Source of the DNA: Adineta steineri
Taxonomy: Eukaryota > Rotifera > Eurotatoria > Adinetida > Adinetidae
Reading direction: 5' to 3'
Assembly (NCBI GenBank): GCA_905250115.1
Contig: CAJNOI010000281.1
Coordinates: 1 to 64,000 of the forward strand
Length of the DNA: 64,000 nucleotides
Shown: in pieces, positions 38,031-48,852 of the stretch
Position numbering within the stretch: position 1 is the stretch's first letter
Layout: every line of letters begins with the position of its first letter
Position numbers and translations under genes: made by a program
Notes under the pieces: generated by a model
Told to the model about the DNA's origin: nothing
Seen by the model: the letters and a program-made list of their open reading frames with translations, nothing else
The model's database searches: none

Positions 38031-41000
38031 ATGTTGGCTGATTTTTTAGAAAAAAATGATATTAAAACATATAATCGTAAGTTTTAGTTAACTAATTGTA
38101 ATACATTGAGGGTGAGGTTAAGTGTGCGCGACTACACCATTCGAATACAATCTTCGAGAGAGTCGCGGCTTGTGTGAAATTATAGAGTAGACTTTTGCGT
38201 ATCGAATGCATTGGTTGAAACGAGAAATTCTTTACATCTTCGGCAAGCTAGTTTTTCAAAGAATTGAGTAAAATCTTTCTAATGATGAGATGGAATTTCT
38301 ACAAAATATTTGTTTGTCATGTTGTTTATGAATTAATCTGAAAATGTTTAGAATCAATAACATCTGATCAAATAAATACATTAAAAACGAGTTTAAAACA
38401 AGAAATTGATGATAAACAAAATCAGATACATCAATTCTATACAAATAAAATTCAAGATATAAATAAAATCGATGGTCAAACGAAAAAGCTTATTGGGCAA
38501 TGTGAAGAGCTAGAATCCGAACGAAAAGAATTACTTGGAAAAATTGAAGAGCATTCTAAATTAGAAAATCATGCACGTCATGTGAATTCAAATTATCATC
38601 AATTTCATCATTTAAATCAGTTTATTGATGGTACTAAACAATTAATACAATTACAAACTCAAATTCAAGGTATAGATTTTCAAAAAAAAACATGAATTCT
38701 TTTTTATTCTTTCATTTATTTTAAGAATGTCGACAATTATGTAAAAAAGGTCATTTAAACGAAGCAAAAAATTCTTATAAATCTATAGAAAATATACTCA
38801 ATAATCATTATATATTTCCTAATACAAATGAAAAATTTTATCAACAACATTATCCATTATATGAAACATTTCAAAAATCTATTGGACGATTACGTTCAGA
38901 TATTTGTCAAACACATCATATTCTATGGAATGATGGAGTTAATAAAACAACTCAAAATGAATTACAATTAAATTTAAATTATCTTGATCAACTTTTTAAA
39001 TGTATTTTCTATGAAGATAGAGGAGAAAAATTATTAATGGAAAAAAATATTCAAACATTTGCAACTTACTGTTTTCAAGGATTTATTCAAATATTTATTG
39101 AAAAAAAATTGAAATTAGTTATTGATATAGAAACACCAGTGATTTTATTACAAATGGAAAATGATGATGATATTGAAAATAATAATAATATTGAACAATT
39201 CAATATAACATTAAATTATTTAAAGGAATTTTTTGAAATATTAAATACGTATTTATTATCAAGAACAATGAATATTCAAACAACGAAAGAGAAGTAAGAA
39301 ATCTTTGCAATTTTTCTGACTTACGAGGGGATCAATTGACATCTGGGTGTGGGTGTCACTTTATTCAGATCTATTCACATCCACACCCACACCCACACCC
39401 ACACCCACACCCACACCCACACCCACANNNNNNNNNNCACACCCACACCCACACCCACACCCACACCCACACCCACACCCACACTCACACCCGTACCCGT
39501 ACCCACACCCTCGGGTGATTCCCTCGTTAGTTGAATGAAAAGATTATATCTTTAAAAAGAAGGAAATCTTCTAGATTCGATTTTGTTTTTGTTGTATATT
39601 CTAGGTCTATTGAATCAATTTCATTAATGAGTATCTTTTCTTCAACTATTGCTAATGATTTTATTGAACTTATCCGTGAACATCTATTAAATATTATTCC
39701 AAGTGATTTTGAATACATCGAAATATTTCGTTTATTATTGGAAACAGTAGTAAATTTAGAAAAATATTTAATTGAAATAAAATTCTTTTCGTCTACTCAA
39801 ATAACTAATGTACTTTCATCTGTTATTGGAAATATTGATGAATCAATAATAAAAAGTCGGTGTCGAACATATTTAATTCAAAGTCGAGAATTACTTCAAT
39901 CAAATGCAATTATTACAACATCATTAAAAACAATTGAAATTGGTGATAATGAACAATTATTTATACAAAATGAACAAGATAAAGAAAAATATAAAAATCA
40001 ATCCGCATCAAATATTTTATCATCAACTATTAGTCTGGATGAATTAGATGCAAATATGTTTCGATTTCCACGTACAATTATTGTGTAAGAAATATATAAA
40101 CCAAAACAATTGAATTTATTCTTTTTTCTTTTAAGGGAACACGCTTATGAATATGTGCAATTTGTTCGAAAAATTTTAGAAGAAGCAAATCAATTGGAAA
40201 AATATGGTGCACATCTTTGTGCAACAGCAAGAAATATGATGGAATTATTTCATATTATATATGCAAATTTACATGAGAAAAAAGCACAAGAATTTCCTTA
40301 CTTGACTGGTAAAGATTAATCCAATCCTAATATTCATCTAGTAAAATAAATATTTATTTCGATTTTAGCTTTACATTTCAATACTTATATGTACGTTGCA
40401 CATGAATGTCTTATTCTTGGTGAAGAATATTATCATTTAAAATCTAAAACAGCTGATGGTCAACCAATAACATTCGTTGATTATGTTGCTATATTTCGTA
40501 ATCAAGCAGCAAATTTACTTAAATCTCAATTAGATACTCAAAAAGATACATTAACATCTTTTATTCGAGAAATTGGAAGTATGAAATAATAATTTTTTCT
40601 TCTTCTAACAAATAACTTTTTATCTAACATAGCATTTCATAATATTGTTGATGAAACTGAAAATCAAGATCTATTAAAACGAGCAATCAATAAATGTATA
40701 ATGCAAATGGAAAATCTATCTCATAATTGGCGTGATGTATTTTCACCTCATGTTTATTTTAAAGTTATTGGTAAGAAATTAAATACACAAAAAAAGTTTT
40801 TTTAATAGTTATTTTTTTTGAAAATAATTTAGGATATTTATGTGATCATATTAGTCAACTTCTTATTAAAGAAACTTTATCACTTGAAGATATCCCACAA
40901 CAAGAATGTGATGTAATGGTGAAAGCTTTTACACAATGGTCAACATTTTTACAAAACATACTTGTTAAAGATGATCTTAGTCCTGGTTTAAATATTCTTG

Positions 41001-41200
41001 CACGCTTAGCACCAAATTTAACAAGATTCACTGAATTATGTATTGTTTTAGATAGTCCAATGCAAACAATTGTTGACCGATGGTTTAATGGTCAGGGACC
41101 ATTGGCTAGTCAATTTGCAGCGATTGAAATTAAACAACTTATTCGTGCTCTTTTTCAAACATCAGAAAAACGAACAGCAGCTCTTGCTAAAATTCAATAA
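38031..41200 (+). CDS. ZW10: ZW10 kinetochore / ER-Golgi tethering protein
   Basis: Eight exons (38031-38076, 38352-38669, 38726-39293, 39605-40084, 40136-40308, 40369-40578, 40633-40770, 40833-41200) give 766 residues (human 779). The N-terminal third is coiled coil. The C-terminal half carries the best matches: an AHECLILGEEY segment, FVDYVAIFR, the D-R-W-x-N-G-x-GPLA block and the very conserved end IRALFQTSEKRTAALAKIQ. In animals ZW10 sits in the RZZ complex that recruits dynein and spindle-checkpoint proteins to kinetochores, and in the NRZ/Dsl1 complex tethering Golgi-to-ER vesicles. The intron between exons 3 and 4 holds a CCCACA array. An acceptor-like T-run/CAG lies two bases before the ATG, suggesting trans-splicing. 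Confidence 0.94.
39323..39527. repeat. Interstitial CCCACA (TGTGGG) array with terminal inverted repeats in a ZW10 intron
   Basis: The ends ACGAGGGGATCA (39323-39334) and TGATTCCCTCGT (39516-39527) are inverted repeats with one mismatch. Inside is a short G-rich arm (CTGGGTGTGGGTGTCAC) then a long C-rich arm of near-perfect CCCACA units from about 39381 to 39485, degenerating to CCCGTA near the end. The array is interrupted by the assembly gap, so its true length is unknown. The unit equals the TGTGGG repeat I recall for bdelloid telomeres. Confidence 0.8.
39428..39437. other. Assembly gap (10 N)
   Basis: Ten unresolved bases inside the CCCACA array; the real gap size is probably different because short reads cannot span such an array. 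Confidence 0.95.
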
Positions 41201-41314
41201 AAAAATTTTCGTTCTTATATATATATGTGTGTGCGTTTCTTTTTTTGTTTATTTGGGGGGAAGAATGATCTTATTCCTTGTATTTTCATAAAATTATTCT
41301 TTTTAAGATAAAAT

Positions 41315-41985
41315 ATGGGAACTAATCATGCAAAAACTCGAAGTAAAAAAGGTGTGGTATATACAAAAACAGATAATGAAATAGTTGATTGTTTATTTTG
41401 TCGTATTGCACGTGGTGAATCCCCACCTAATGCACTGTGGTATTCTGATGATAAATGTTCAGTTTTCATTCCGAGAGGTCCAGCTGCACGATTGCATTTA
41501 TTAGTAGTACCATTAGAACATATTCAAAATATTTCTACGCTCACAGAAGAACATAGACCATTACTTGAACATATGAAAAAAGTAAATACAAAGATATTAT
41601 TTATCTAGTTTTTGAACGATTTGTATTTTTGTAGGTAGCGATCGAACAATTACGTGTTCATTCTCAACGTATCGGCTCGACTAAATTCCCACTTTTATTA
41701 CCTCGTGCGCCGCCGCCATCTCACTATTTATTTAATCGCGGAAATCTCTTATCACTATCTACATCAACGGACACTCCGAAAGATGATGACACATCAATGG
41801 ATTCGTCATTTGTTTTTTGTTTTCATCGTCCACCCTATAATTCAATAGATCATCTTCATTTACATGCAATTCAAAAACCGTTTCAGAATCTCCGGAATTA
41901 TATTATGTTTGCACCAAAGTCTCCGTGGCATGGATCATTAGAGCATGTACTTCGTGATTTACCTTCAGCAAAAGCTAAATTGTAA
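41315..41985 (+). CDS. HIT-family protein (HINT3/aprataxin-like nucleotide hydrolase)
   Basis: Exons 41315-41581 and 41635-41985 give 205 residues. The N-terminal half has CLFCRIARGE, an F-x-x-x-x-P-x-A-x-x-H-x-L-V-V-P block and EHIQNI. The second exon ends with the histidine triad HLHLHA and a C-terminal tail ending LEHVL-x-DL, as in HINT3. HIT enzymes hydrolyse AMP-linked substrates through the central His. A Ser/Thr/Asp-rich insert (about residues 110-145) separates the two halves and is longer than in human HINT3. It starts 114 bp after ZW10. An open frame at about 42047-42224 could be an extra 3' exon, but the protein already ends where HINT3 does. Confidence 0.85.
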
Positions 41986-42279
41986 TTTTCATACTTTTAT
42001 GCTTTACTAAAACAAATACTAATATAAATATAAATAATATTTTTCGTCAGCCATTTCGAACTTGATATAAATACATGGCATAAATGTTCTTCTATTCAAC
42101 TTTTGTTTTCACCAAAATTTTTATCTTGTGAGCTGTTTTATATTGACCCAGAGGGTAAGATTACAAGGAAAAAGTTCTGTATTATACAGTATTTTGATAT
42201 ATTTGTTCAGCTACAAGCACATTAAATGTATCCAATTATGGTTTTTAATTTTTATTGTTTATTATGAAAAAAAAAAGAA

Positions 42280-43556
42280 TTAATTTGATTTTTGACGATT
42301 GATAATTTCATGAATCCAATCAATATAAGCTGCTGTTTTAGTAAATACTGTTGGATAAGCTTGTTGACCACATCCAATAGCATAACTAACTACACCAGCA
42401 GCATACCAACGACCATTCTTAAAATAGAGTAAACCACCACCACTATCTCCTTGGCATGATCTAAATAGAAATTTATATTTCATACAAATGTAGAAAATTT
42501 TAAAAACAAACAGACTAACCCATGATCTTTATCAGCAGAACCATTATGAGCAGTACAAATTTGATTTTGTGGTTGATAAGCAAAATACATTGAGCAATCA
42601 GAAATAACACGAAGTCGTGCTTGAAGTAGAATTGGACTTGAAGTATCCCACATTTGATGGACAGTATTACCCCAACCAGCAACATAGACAGTTGCGTCAA
42701 GTGGTGGTTCGGCCATCTATAATAAATAAGAATTGATCTTAGATATAAGACAAAAAAAACAAAACAATAATTTTTCTATACTAACATTATCAACAAGACA
42801 AATTGGTTGAACATCTGATGAAAATGTTATTGGTGAAGCTAATCTTATAATTCCAATATCATCTGATGAACGTGATTCATCATAAGTTGGATGTATAATC
42901 AATTCAGCAATAGGTATAAGTTGTCCCGACGATAATCGATTATGTGCTCCGACACGAACATAAAAATTTCCAAGATCATTAGAATAATCTAAACAATGTG
43001 CAGCTGTTAATATATGCCATTGATCAATAATAACGCCGCCACAATCATGTACATCTTTATATTGTAATGAAACAGCCCAAGGTAATGAATGTGGTATTGC
43101 TTGAAAACCATTAACAATACGAAGTGGAGAATTTGTATGAGGTTGACGAAATGTTTGACCACATTGTTGTGACATATATTCTTGTTTATTTGGACAACAA
43201 AAACGTACACTATAATCTGGGCAACGTGATGTTGGTGAACCCATACAAACGACTCCATTATTATTAACTAATGTTTGATAAAGTGATGTATCATTATTTG
43301 TTTTTCCCAAAACAGAATATTCAACATTTAAAACTGTATCACATCGAGCTGCTTCAGGATATGATTTTCGTATTATTGATATATCTTCAATATCATTACC
43401 ATTTGTTGTTTTAGGATTTTGTGTATTAAACCATGAAGTCCAAGATGCTACTTCAGGATTACATTGATCATCAACGATCGATGAAAGTTCTTGTTCACCA
43501 AAAACTTTCGATGAAAATAATAATAGACAACTTAAAAAGGAATACAATAGTAACAT
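42280..43556 (-). CDS. Secreted WxxW-domain plus chymotrypsin-fold serine protease
   Basis: Exons 43556-42786, 42716-42520 and 42460-42280 give 382 residues. A signal peptide (1-20) is followed by a WxxW domain (about 32-121) with WTSW, F-N-T-x-x-P, the N-G-N-D-x-E-D segment, R-x-x-Y-P-E and a final RFCCP, as in the Cys domain of gel-forming mucins. An S1 peptidase follows: RIVNG cleavage site (146-150), His187 in TAAHC, Asp233 in SDDIG, Ser329 in GDSGGG. The full triad is present. The S1-pocket base is Gly rather than Asp, so it is not trypsin-like. The last Gly of GDSGGG replaces Pro. Probable extracellular or gut protease; the N-terminal domain may hold it to mucus (inference). Confidence 0.88.
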
Positions 43557-43622
43557 GATGATTTTAGTCTATATTTCAAACCAATTTGAATATGAAACAC
43601 TGTTAAGGCTTAGCAATAATGG

Positions 43623-43632
43623 TTATATATAT
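43623..43632 (-). promoter_or_regulatory. Possible TATA box of the WxxW protease
   Basis: Minus-strand ATATATATAA lies about 67-76 bp upstream of the start codon, a suitable place for a TATA box with a short 5' UTR. The region is AT-rich, so chance occurrence is possible. Confidence 0.35.
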
Positions 43633-45726
43633 CAATGTACTAAGAAATTGATTTATATTTTAAATCATGATAGAATATTGAATTGTTTTTGTCGACGACA
43701 TTCCATTGATATCTGATAGTTATAATTACAATTGAAGAATAAAATCCTTGAGATTAAATATAAAAACTATTTTATAAAGGGACTTGTCGAAATAATAAAA
43801 TCATCTAGTTTTCGATTCATTTTTCGTACTTTCTAGAGAAAAAGTAGAACATTCGATTATTTATATTTTGTTTAGTTTATATTATATTCGCATCATCGAT
43901 TCTCACGAGAAAAACAAAGAAAATTAATTTAATATCTCTAACACATTACAATATAAATTAGATGGCACTCATCTTTATCTCACATCCACTCCACACCCAT
44001 CCATGGAGAATGAAGAGTTTCATATTATTGAATATTTATTTCATATAAAAAATCTTTAAAAGATAAATAATAGTACTAGTACAATCTTCTTTTGTTTTAT
44101 TAAATGGTCTTACTAGCATCAAGCTGATGTTTCTGTTAAAATATTAGTTTGAATATTGTTATATATATTTTATATTATACATGAAGACATAACAATACAT
44201 TAAATCGTGTGATAGCTTCGTAAAATGATATTTATCATGTAGTTTCACGTGCTTACAATACATACACGATTTATTGATATGATACAAAAGAAAAAAAAAC
44301 TAATCATACATACATACGTAAATAAAGAACGGTAGGTAGCCTTCGTAATTATTCTATTTATAACATGAATACTTCTCCCCTTCCATATTATTATACGCTC
44401 CTGCGAACTTCTAATATGGAAAGGGGTTTATTACATATTGGGTAATGATGTGGAAATAAATAAAATTACACTATGAATATGTTTAAATAGCAAATAATAT
44501 TTTTCCACGAAGACAGCACTATAAATTTTACATAGAAAATTTTCAATGTCAGACTCAACAACTTTTTATAATTTGACATCGTATCATAATAGATTAGTAT
44601 TTTTTATGAATCCTATCAGGCTAAATGTCTTTTGAAATATTGATTTTATCTAAAAGTAATCGATTTAAGTTTTCTGAAAACATCAAAACAACAATAAATT
44701 TAAAAAATATTGCCAAAAACCGAATATGACAGATGAGACTGATTAGAAACTCATGATTTGTATATTATATCATTTTCAACTCTAATAAGTGATATTAAAA
44801 CTAAAAATGAATCACGCGAGGCAACGTTAGAAACCTCACAATATACAGAAAAGTCACTTATTTTAATCGTATTTTTTGGGATGGATGAGTATGTTATTGT
44901 GAAATTGATCTGATACTCACTTATGTTGACTCTTCTTCTAATAAGCACTCTGACGATGAAATAAGAATTAAATAACAATATAGGAAAAAATTTTTCGTCA
45001 AAAGTTATTATATAACTTCGTAAACGAGTCGAATTTATCATAAAAATATTTGCCATCACATCTACGTTGTTTTGTTTTGATATTTTGAAAATTTAAAGGT
45101 GAGCCGATCTATTTTCTTTTACATCTTCGACATTTCTCTAATCTATTGAAGTATTATACCATTAGAAATTCATAAAACAATTTTTGACTAATTTATTCAT
45201 AATAAATTCATCGACCCAAATAATCGATTGGTCTCACCTTTACTACAAAATATCGAAACAGCCTAAAAATTAAGATTTGATAATTCTAAATCACCATCCT
45301 TCATATAAATATAAAAGATCAAAAATCTAATTTTTGTGTAGTGCCTCTGTTTTTCATCACCATCATAGGTAGTTTTTTTCATCGCTATTTCTTCATTGAT
45401 AATAATATTTATGACAGAATTATTGGATTTCATTCACTATTTTTTTGTTATTTTCTGCCTCTCCTCTTTTCATATCGTATTTGTTCTTTTGTTCGGTCAA
45501 GCATGCAAAACTAATCATAGATATAAATAAAAAAACAAGTATGTACAGTATCAAACCGTATTTTTCCCCTGGTATAGATAAAAAAAAAAATCTATTTTTT
45601 TGATCATAATTTTAGTGAATTGTGTGGCCCTCTAGTCAATAACAACTATTGTATAACCCACTTATGTGCAAGATAGATATCAAAAAATATTTTTTACATT
45701 TTCTTTTCTCTACCCTACTCACTAAC
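43633..45726. other. Intergenic region
   Basis: About 2.1 kb without a recognised gene. A 102-codon minus-strand frame at 44751-45059 shows no family features. A C-rich CACATCCACTCCACACCCATCC tract near 43981 may be a one-armed remnant of the G/C fold-back family. Confidence 0.45.
44377..44426. repeat. Short hairpin
   Basis: CCCCTTCCATATTA (44377-44390) pairs with TAATATGGAAAGGGG (44412-44426) with one bulge and a loop of about 21 bases. Role unknown. Confidence 0.5.
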
Positions 45727-45735
45727 TATATAAGG
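45727..45735 (+). promoter_or_regulatory. TATA box of the secreted Cys-rich gene
   Basis: TATATAAGG, a canonical TATA box, lies about 90 bp upstream of the start codon, predicting transcription from about 45757-45765. Confidence 0.6.
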
Positions 45736-45820
45736 AACATAATATTACTGACAAATCTCAATCATACATTTATTTTATTTTAGCATTTCTTCGTAACCCA
45801 ATTGAATCGACAAGCGCAAG

Positions 45821-46330
45821 ATGAGCAACATCCAAACAGTAGCTTTTTATCTTTTAATTGGATCATTCTTAATGATGTGCTGCAGCGCACGTTTGGTAAA
45901 CAACGAATGGAATGATTTCAATTCTCGTAGTGAACAACAACATGCCTTACGACAATTCCTCAGGGAACTCATTCAGGAACGTACCGCTACTACAACTGTC
46001 TGTCAAGGTAATGTTGGTTGTGATGGCTTTTGTGATTCTGGTACGAATTATGATTCAAGTAGCACTTGTGGTTTAGCATGTAATAGTAAGAACGTTATCG
46101 GTGCTTTTGATACTGCTACTGGTAAAGTTGGTGCTAGCGGTAGTTGCGCTGCGGATTCTAGCTTTTGCCGTGGTGGTACTTATACATTTGTACGTAATAT
46201 TTATAGTGATGTTAATTTTGATTGTGGCTTTTCGTCTGCCAGTTGTGGATCTTATGGTGGTTGTTGTGTTGGTTTTAATCAACCTAATACAACTACTAAA
46301 AATTTGTATTGCATTAAATGTCAATACTAA
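45821..46330 (+). CDS. Small secreted Cys-rich protein, unrecognised family
   Basis: A single exon encodes 169 residues. A signal peptide (about 1-23, ending C-S-A-R) is followed by a charged stretch with dibasic-free Arg/Glu residues. The mature domain (about 58-169) is rich in Gly, Ser and Cys: 13 cysteines, including C-x5-C-x3-C, C-x3-C, a CC pair and a final C-x2-C. It suits a disulfide-stabilised extracellular protein. There is no intron, and codon use is more GC-balanced than in neighbours. A proper TATA box suggests strong or inducible expression. I do not recognise the family and assign no function. Confidence 0.75.
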   Translation: MSNIQTVAFYLLIGSFLMMCCSARLVNNEWNDFNSRSEQQHALRQFLRELIQERTATTTVCQGNVGCDGFCDSGTNYDSSSTCGLACNSKNVIGAFDTATGKVGASGSCAADSSFCRGGTYTFVRNIYSDVNFDCGFSSASCGSYGGCCVGFNQPNTTTKNLYCIKCQY

Positions 46331-47005
46331 CACAGTTGGCTTTTGGTCTTATTATATAAAAAGCTCCAACCATACAATAATCTTTCATCTTGGACAAAAC
46401 ATAATTCTATATGCGTAGATAGTTTTTTTTGCTTTTTGTTTTACTACCTATACCATGCTATTCTTTTCTTTTTTATTCTTTTTTTTTCTAACGTACATTT
46501 TATCATATATTTTATCATACATCTATTTAACCGTGTTCATGTAGAAATAACTCATAGTTTTTCAATAAAATTTTCTTATTCTAATCAAATCTCTCATTTG
46601 ATTTTGTTGTCTCTTGCTTTCCATTAAGATAAAGATTGAAAAACAAATGATGTGATTATAAAAATTTACAAATACAAAAAAATAAAAATGAAAAAAAAGG
46701 AATGCGTAATAATGAATAAAAGGGAGAACGATAATACGCATATAAGAAGATTGACATCTCAATAGACAATATATGTGCATAAAAGATTCCTTGTGACTAG
46801 GTCATGAAGATGACTCATTCAAGAAATATGGATTCATAATTTGTTCAGATTTTTTCATCAACGTATTGCATACTTTTAAGATACCAGTTTAATTGAAATA
46901 ATGCATCTTTATATAAATTTGTATCATTGTATCATTGTATCAGAAGAAGTAACGTTCATCGAAGGTCGATTTACTTAATCCTAGACTGATACAATAGATA
47001 TATAG

Positions 47006-47191
47006 CTATGTATCGAAAACGCCGAAAAAAATGTCGATAAAAAAAAAATCGGAGAGAAAAAATATCGAACCAATGAGTAATAATACTTGATGAATAGAGA
47101 GGGTGAGGATGAGAGTATTTTGGTTAATAACGACATCTCAAAAGCTTCGACGTTTTACATGTTCGATATTTTTTTTTCGATGTTTTCATAG
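47006..47191. repeat. Imperfect inverted repeat, MITE-like
   Basis: The left end CTATGTATCGAAAACGCCG and the right end CGATGTTTTCATAG mirror each other imperfectly. ATATCGAAC (47061-47069) and GTTCGATAT (47161-47169) are exact inverse words. The whole 186 bp can fold back on itself. Confidence 0.45.
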
Positions 47192-47815
47192 TAAATCTCT
47201 TCGAAACTTCGTAGTTGTTTAGTGCTATGCGTATGCAATAATCTGCCAAAGTTTCAAAGAATATACTTTAGTTAGACACAAGAAAGATGCTTTTGAAAAT
47301 TATTTCGGAACTTCTGAAAAACTCTTTATCGTTATACTTTATTATAACGGTGTGTTTCTCGAATTGTATGAGAAAGAAAAATAGATTGGTAACATAAAGC
47401 CTTTTGTAGTAGTACTAAAAATTATTTTGCAAAATAAAAATATGTCACATCAAGGTCAAAGGGAAAAATGATATTGAATAGAATATCTTATTCCTTGTTA
47501 TACTCATCGTTGTAGGTACAATTATATGTTGTTCTCTCAAGAAATACTTGTACTTATGATTATTATTCAACAACCAAAATCAAGATTATATGTATTTTTT
47601 GTTTGATGTCACCATTTAAAATCTATTTTCAAGTTGAACTAACGAATAATCAAACTCATAAAATTTATTTCTTTTATCGTATTCACAATATGCCTTTATA
47701 GATAATGCATATTAGTTTTATCCTATACATGTGACATTTGAATATTTTATAATATTAGAGACACAGAGTGTATTCCGATGAGAACATACAAATATATGAT
47801 TGCATTAATTTCTAA

Positions 47816-47870
47816 GGGTGTGGGTGTGGGGTGGGCAGTAGCTTCTCCTCGTACATCCACATCCATACTC
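47816..47870. repeat. Short fold-back with telomere-like arms (copy G)
   Basis: G-rich arm GGGTGTGGGTGTGGGGTGGG, a short spacer, then a C-rich arm TACATCCACATCCATACTC. Confidence 0.5.
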
Positions 47871-47976
47871 TACAAACCAGATATATTTCACATGAATGAA
47901 TATGATATGATCATACGCCAATTTTAAATAAAAATACAATTTAATATTTATATAATGTTATTCTTACAAAGTTAAA

Positions 47977-48852
47977 ATGAATATATTTAAGAAATATGAA
48001 GAAATGTCTAAAATATATAGTAATATTCATAGTGTAATTGATACGTTTTTTGTTAATAATGGTATGTACTCGATTATATTTACTTTCGAATAGGAGTCAA
48101 TGATTGCAGAGTTAATACAAATGATTGATCGAATATATTATATTCTACTCTCTTTTTTTAGAAATAAGAATAAGTAGACGATGTGGGCATGTTATAACCT
48201 TTAAATGTATTGATACTACATAATAATCGGACACACCTGCTTTCTTCTATATGATCACAGTAAAAAAGTCATTTGTTTAATCTAAGAAAGAAAAAAAAAA
48301 GTACTATTTACTTTTCTATTTCTCTTAAGAAAATAGAAATATACAAGAACATATATTTTACTTAAAATTTCACTGTACAATAGTCTTTTGATCGGATAAG
48401 AATGAGTTATAATTCATCATTAATATATTTTTAATGATAAATATCTAATTAGTTTATTATTACTATTAAGTATTCGATTATTTCTATTTTAAAGGATTTA
48501 GTGTTGGAAAAATTGTTTGGACTAAATATAATTATGATGGTATGTATTGGCCTGGAAGAATAACATCTAAACCAAATAATTTACAATATCAATCATGGTC
48601 ATATTTTGTTCAATTTTCTGGATGCCACCAAACAAATCGGACAATGGATGATTTATCATACAAATAATATCGAGATTATATGTCAAAAAATTTACTTATT
48701 CACAAATAAAATATCATTTTCTAAATGCTATACATCAACCTGATGCCAATGAAAATTCTAATCATAATGAAATAGACAATTCTACTGCGTTCTATTCATT
48801 GAAAATGAATCTCAATGACAACTATATGGCACACGGGTCGAGACTCGTCTGA
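47977..48852 (+). pseudogene. Decayed PWWP-domain-like gene
   Basis: Exon 1 (47977-48061) joins in phase 1 to an exon starting at 48495, reading ..NNGFSVGKIVWTKYNYDG then MYWPGRI, which resembles the start of a PWWP domain (G-x-x-V-W-x-K...WP-x-R-I). A strand ending YFVQFSG follows. The frame then hits TAA at 48665-48667, continues for 13 codons containing MSKNLLIH (like the usual E-K-N-L segment), hits another TAA, and a +1 frame carries FLNAI and a polar tail ending at 48850-48852. Two stops and one shift make a working protein unlikely. PWWP domains bind methylated histone lysine. It could alternatively have unrecognised introns. Confidence 0.55.

Larger units (their letters stand above)
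46331..47976. other. Intergenic region
   Basis: AT-rich, no gene recognised. It carries two inverted-repeat structures listed separately and long A/T runs. Confidence 0.45.

Noticed and set aside
39336..39538. Open frames encoding His-Thr and Pro-His repeats
   Set aside because: They are translations of the CCCACA array in three frames and run across the N gap; the array lies in an intron.
44751..45059. 102-codon minus-strand frame
   Set aside because: No recognised family, no neighbouring exon with a compatible splice site, and composition like random AT-rich sequence.
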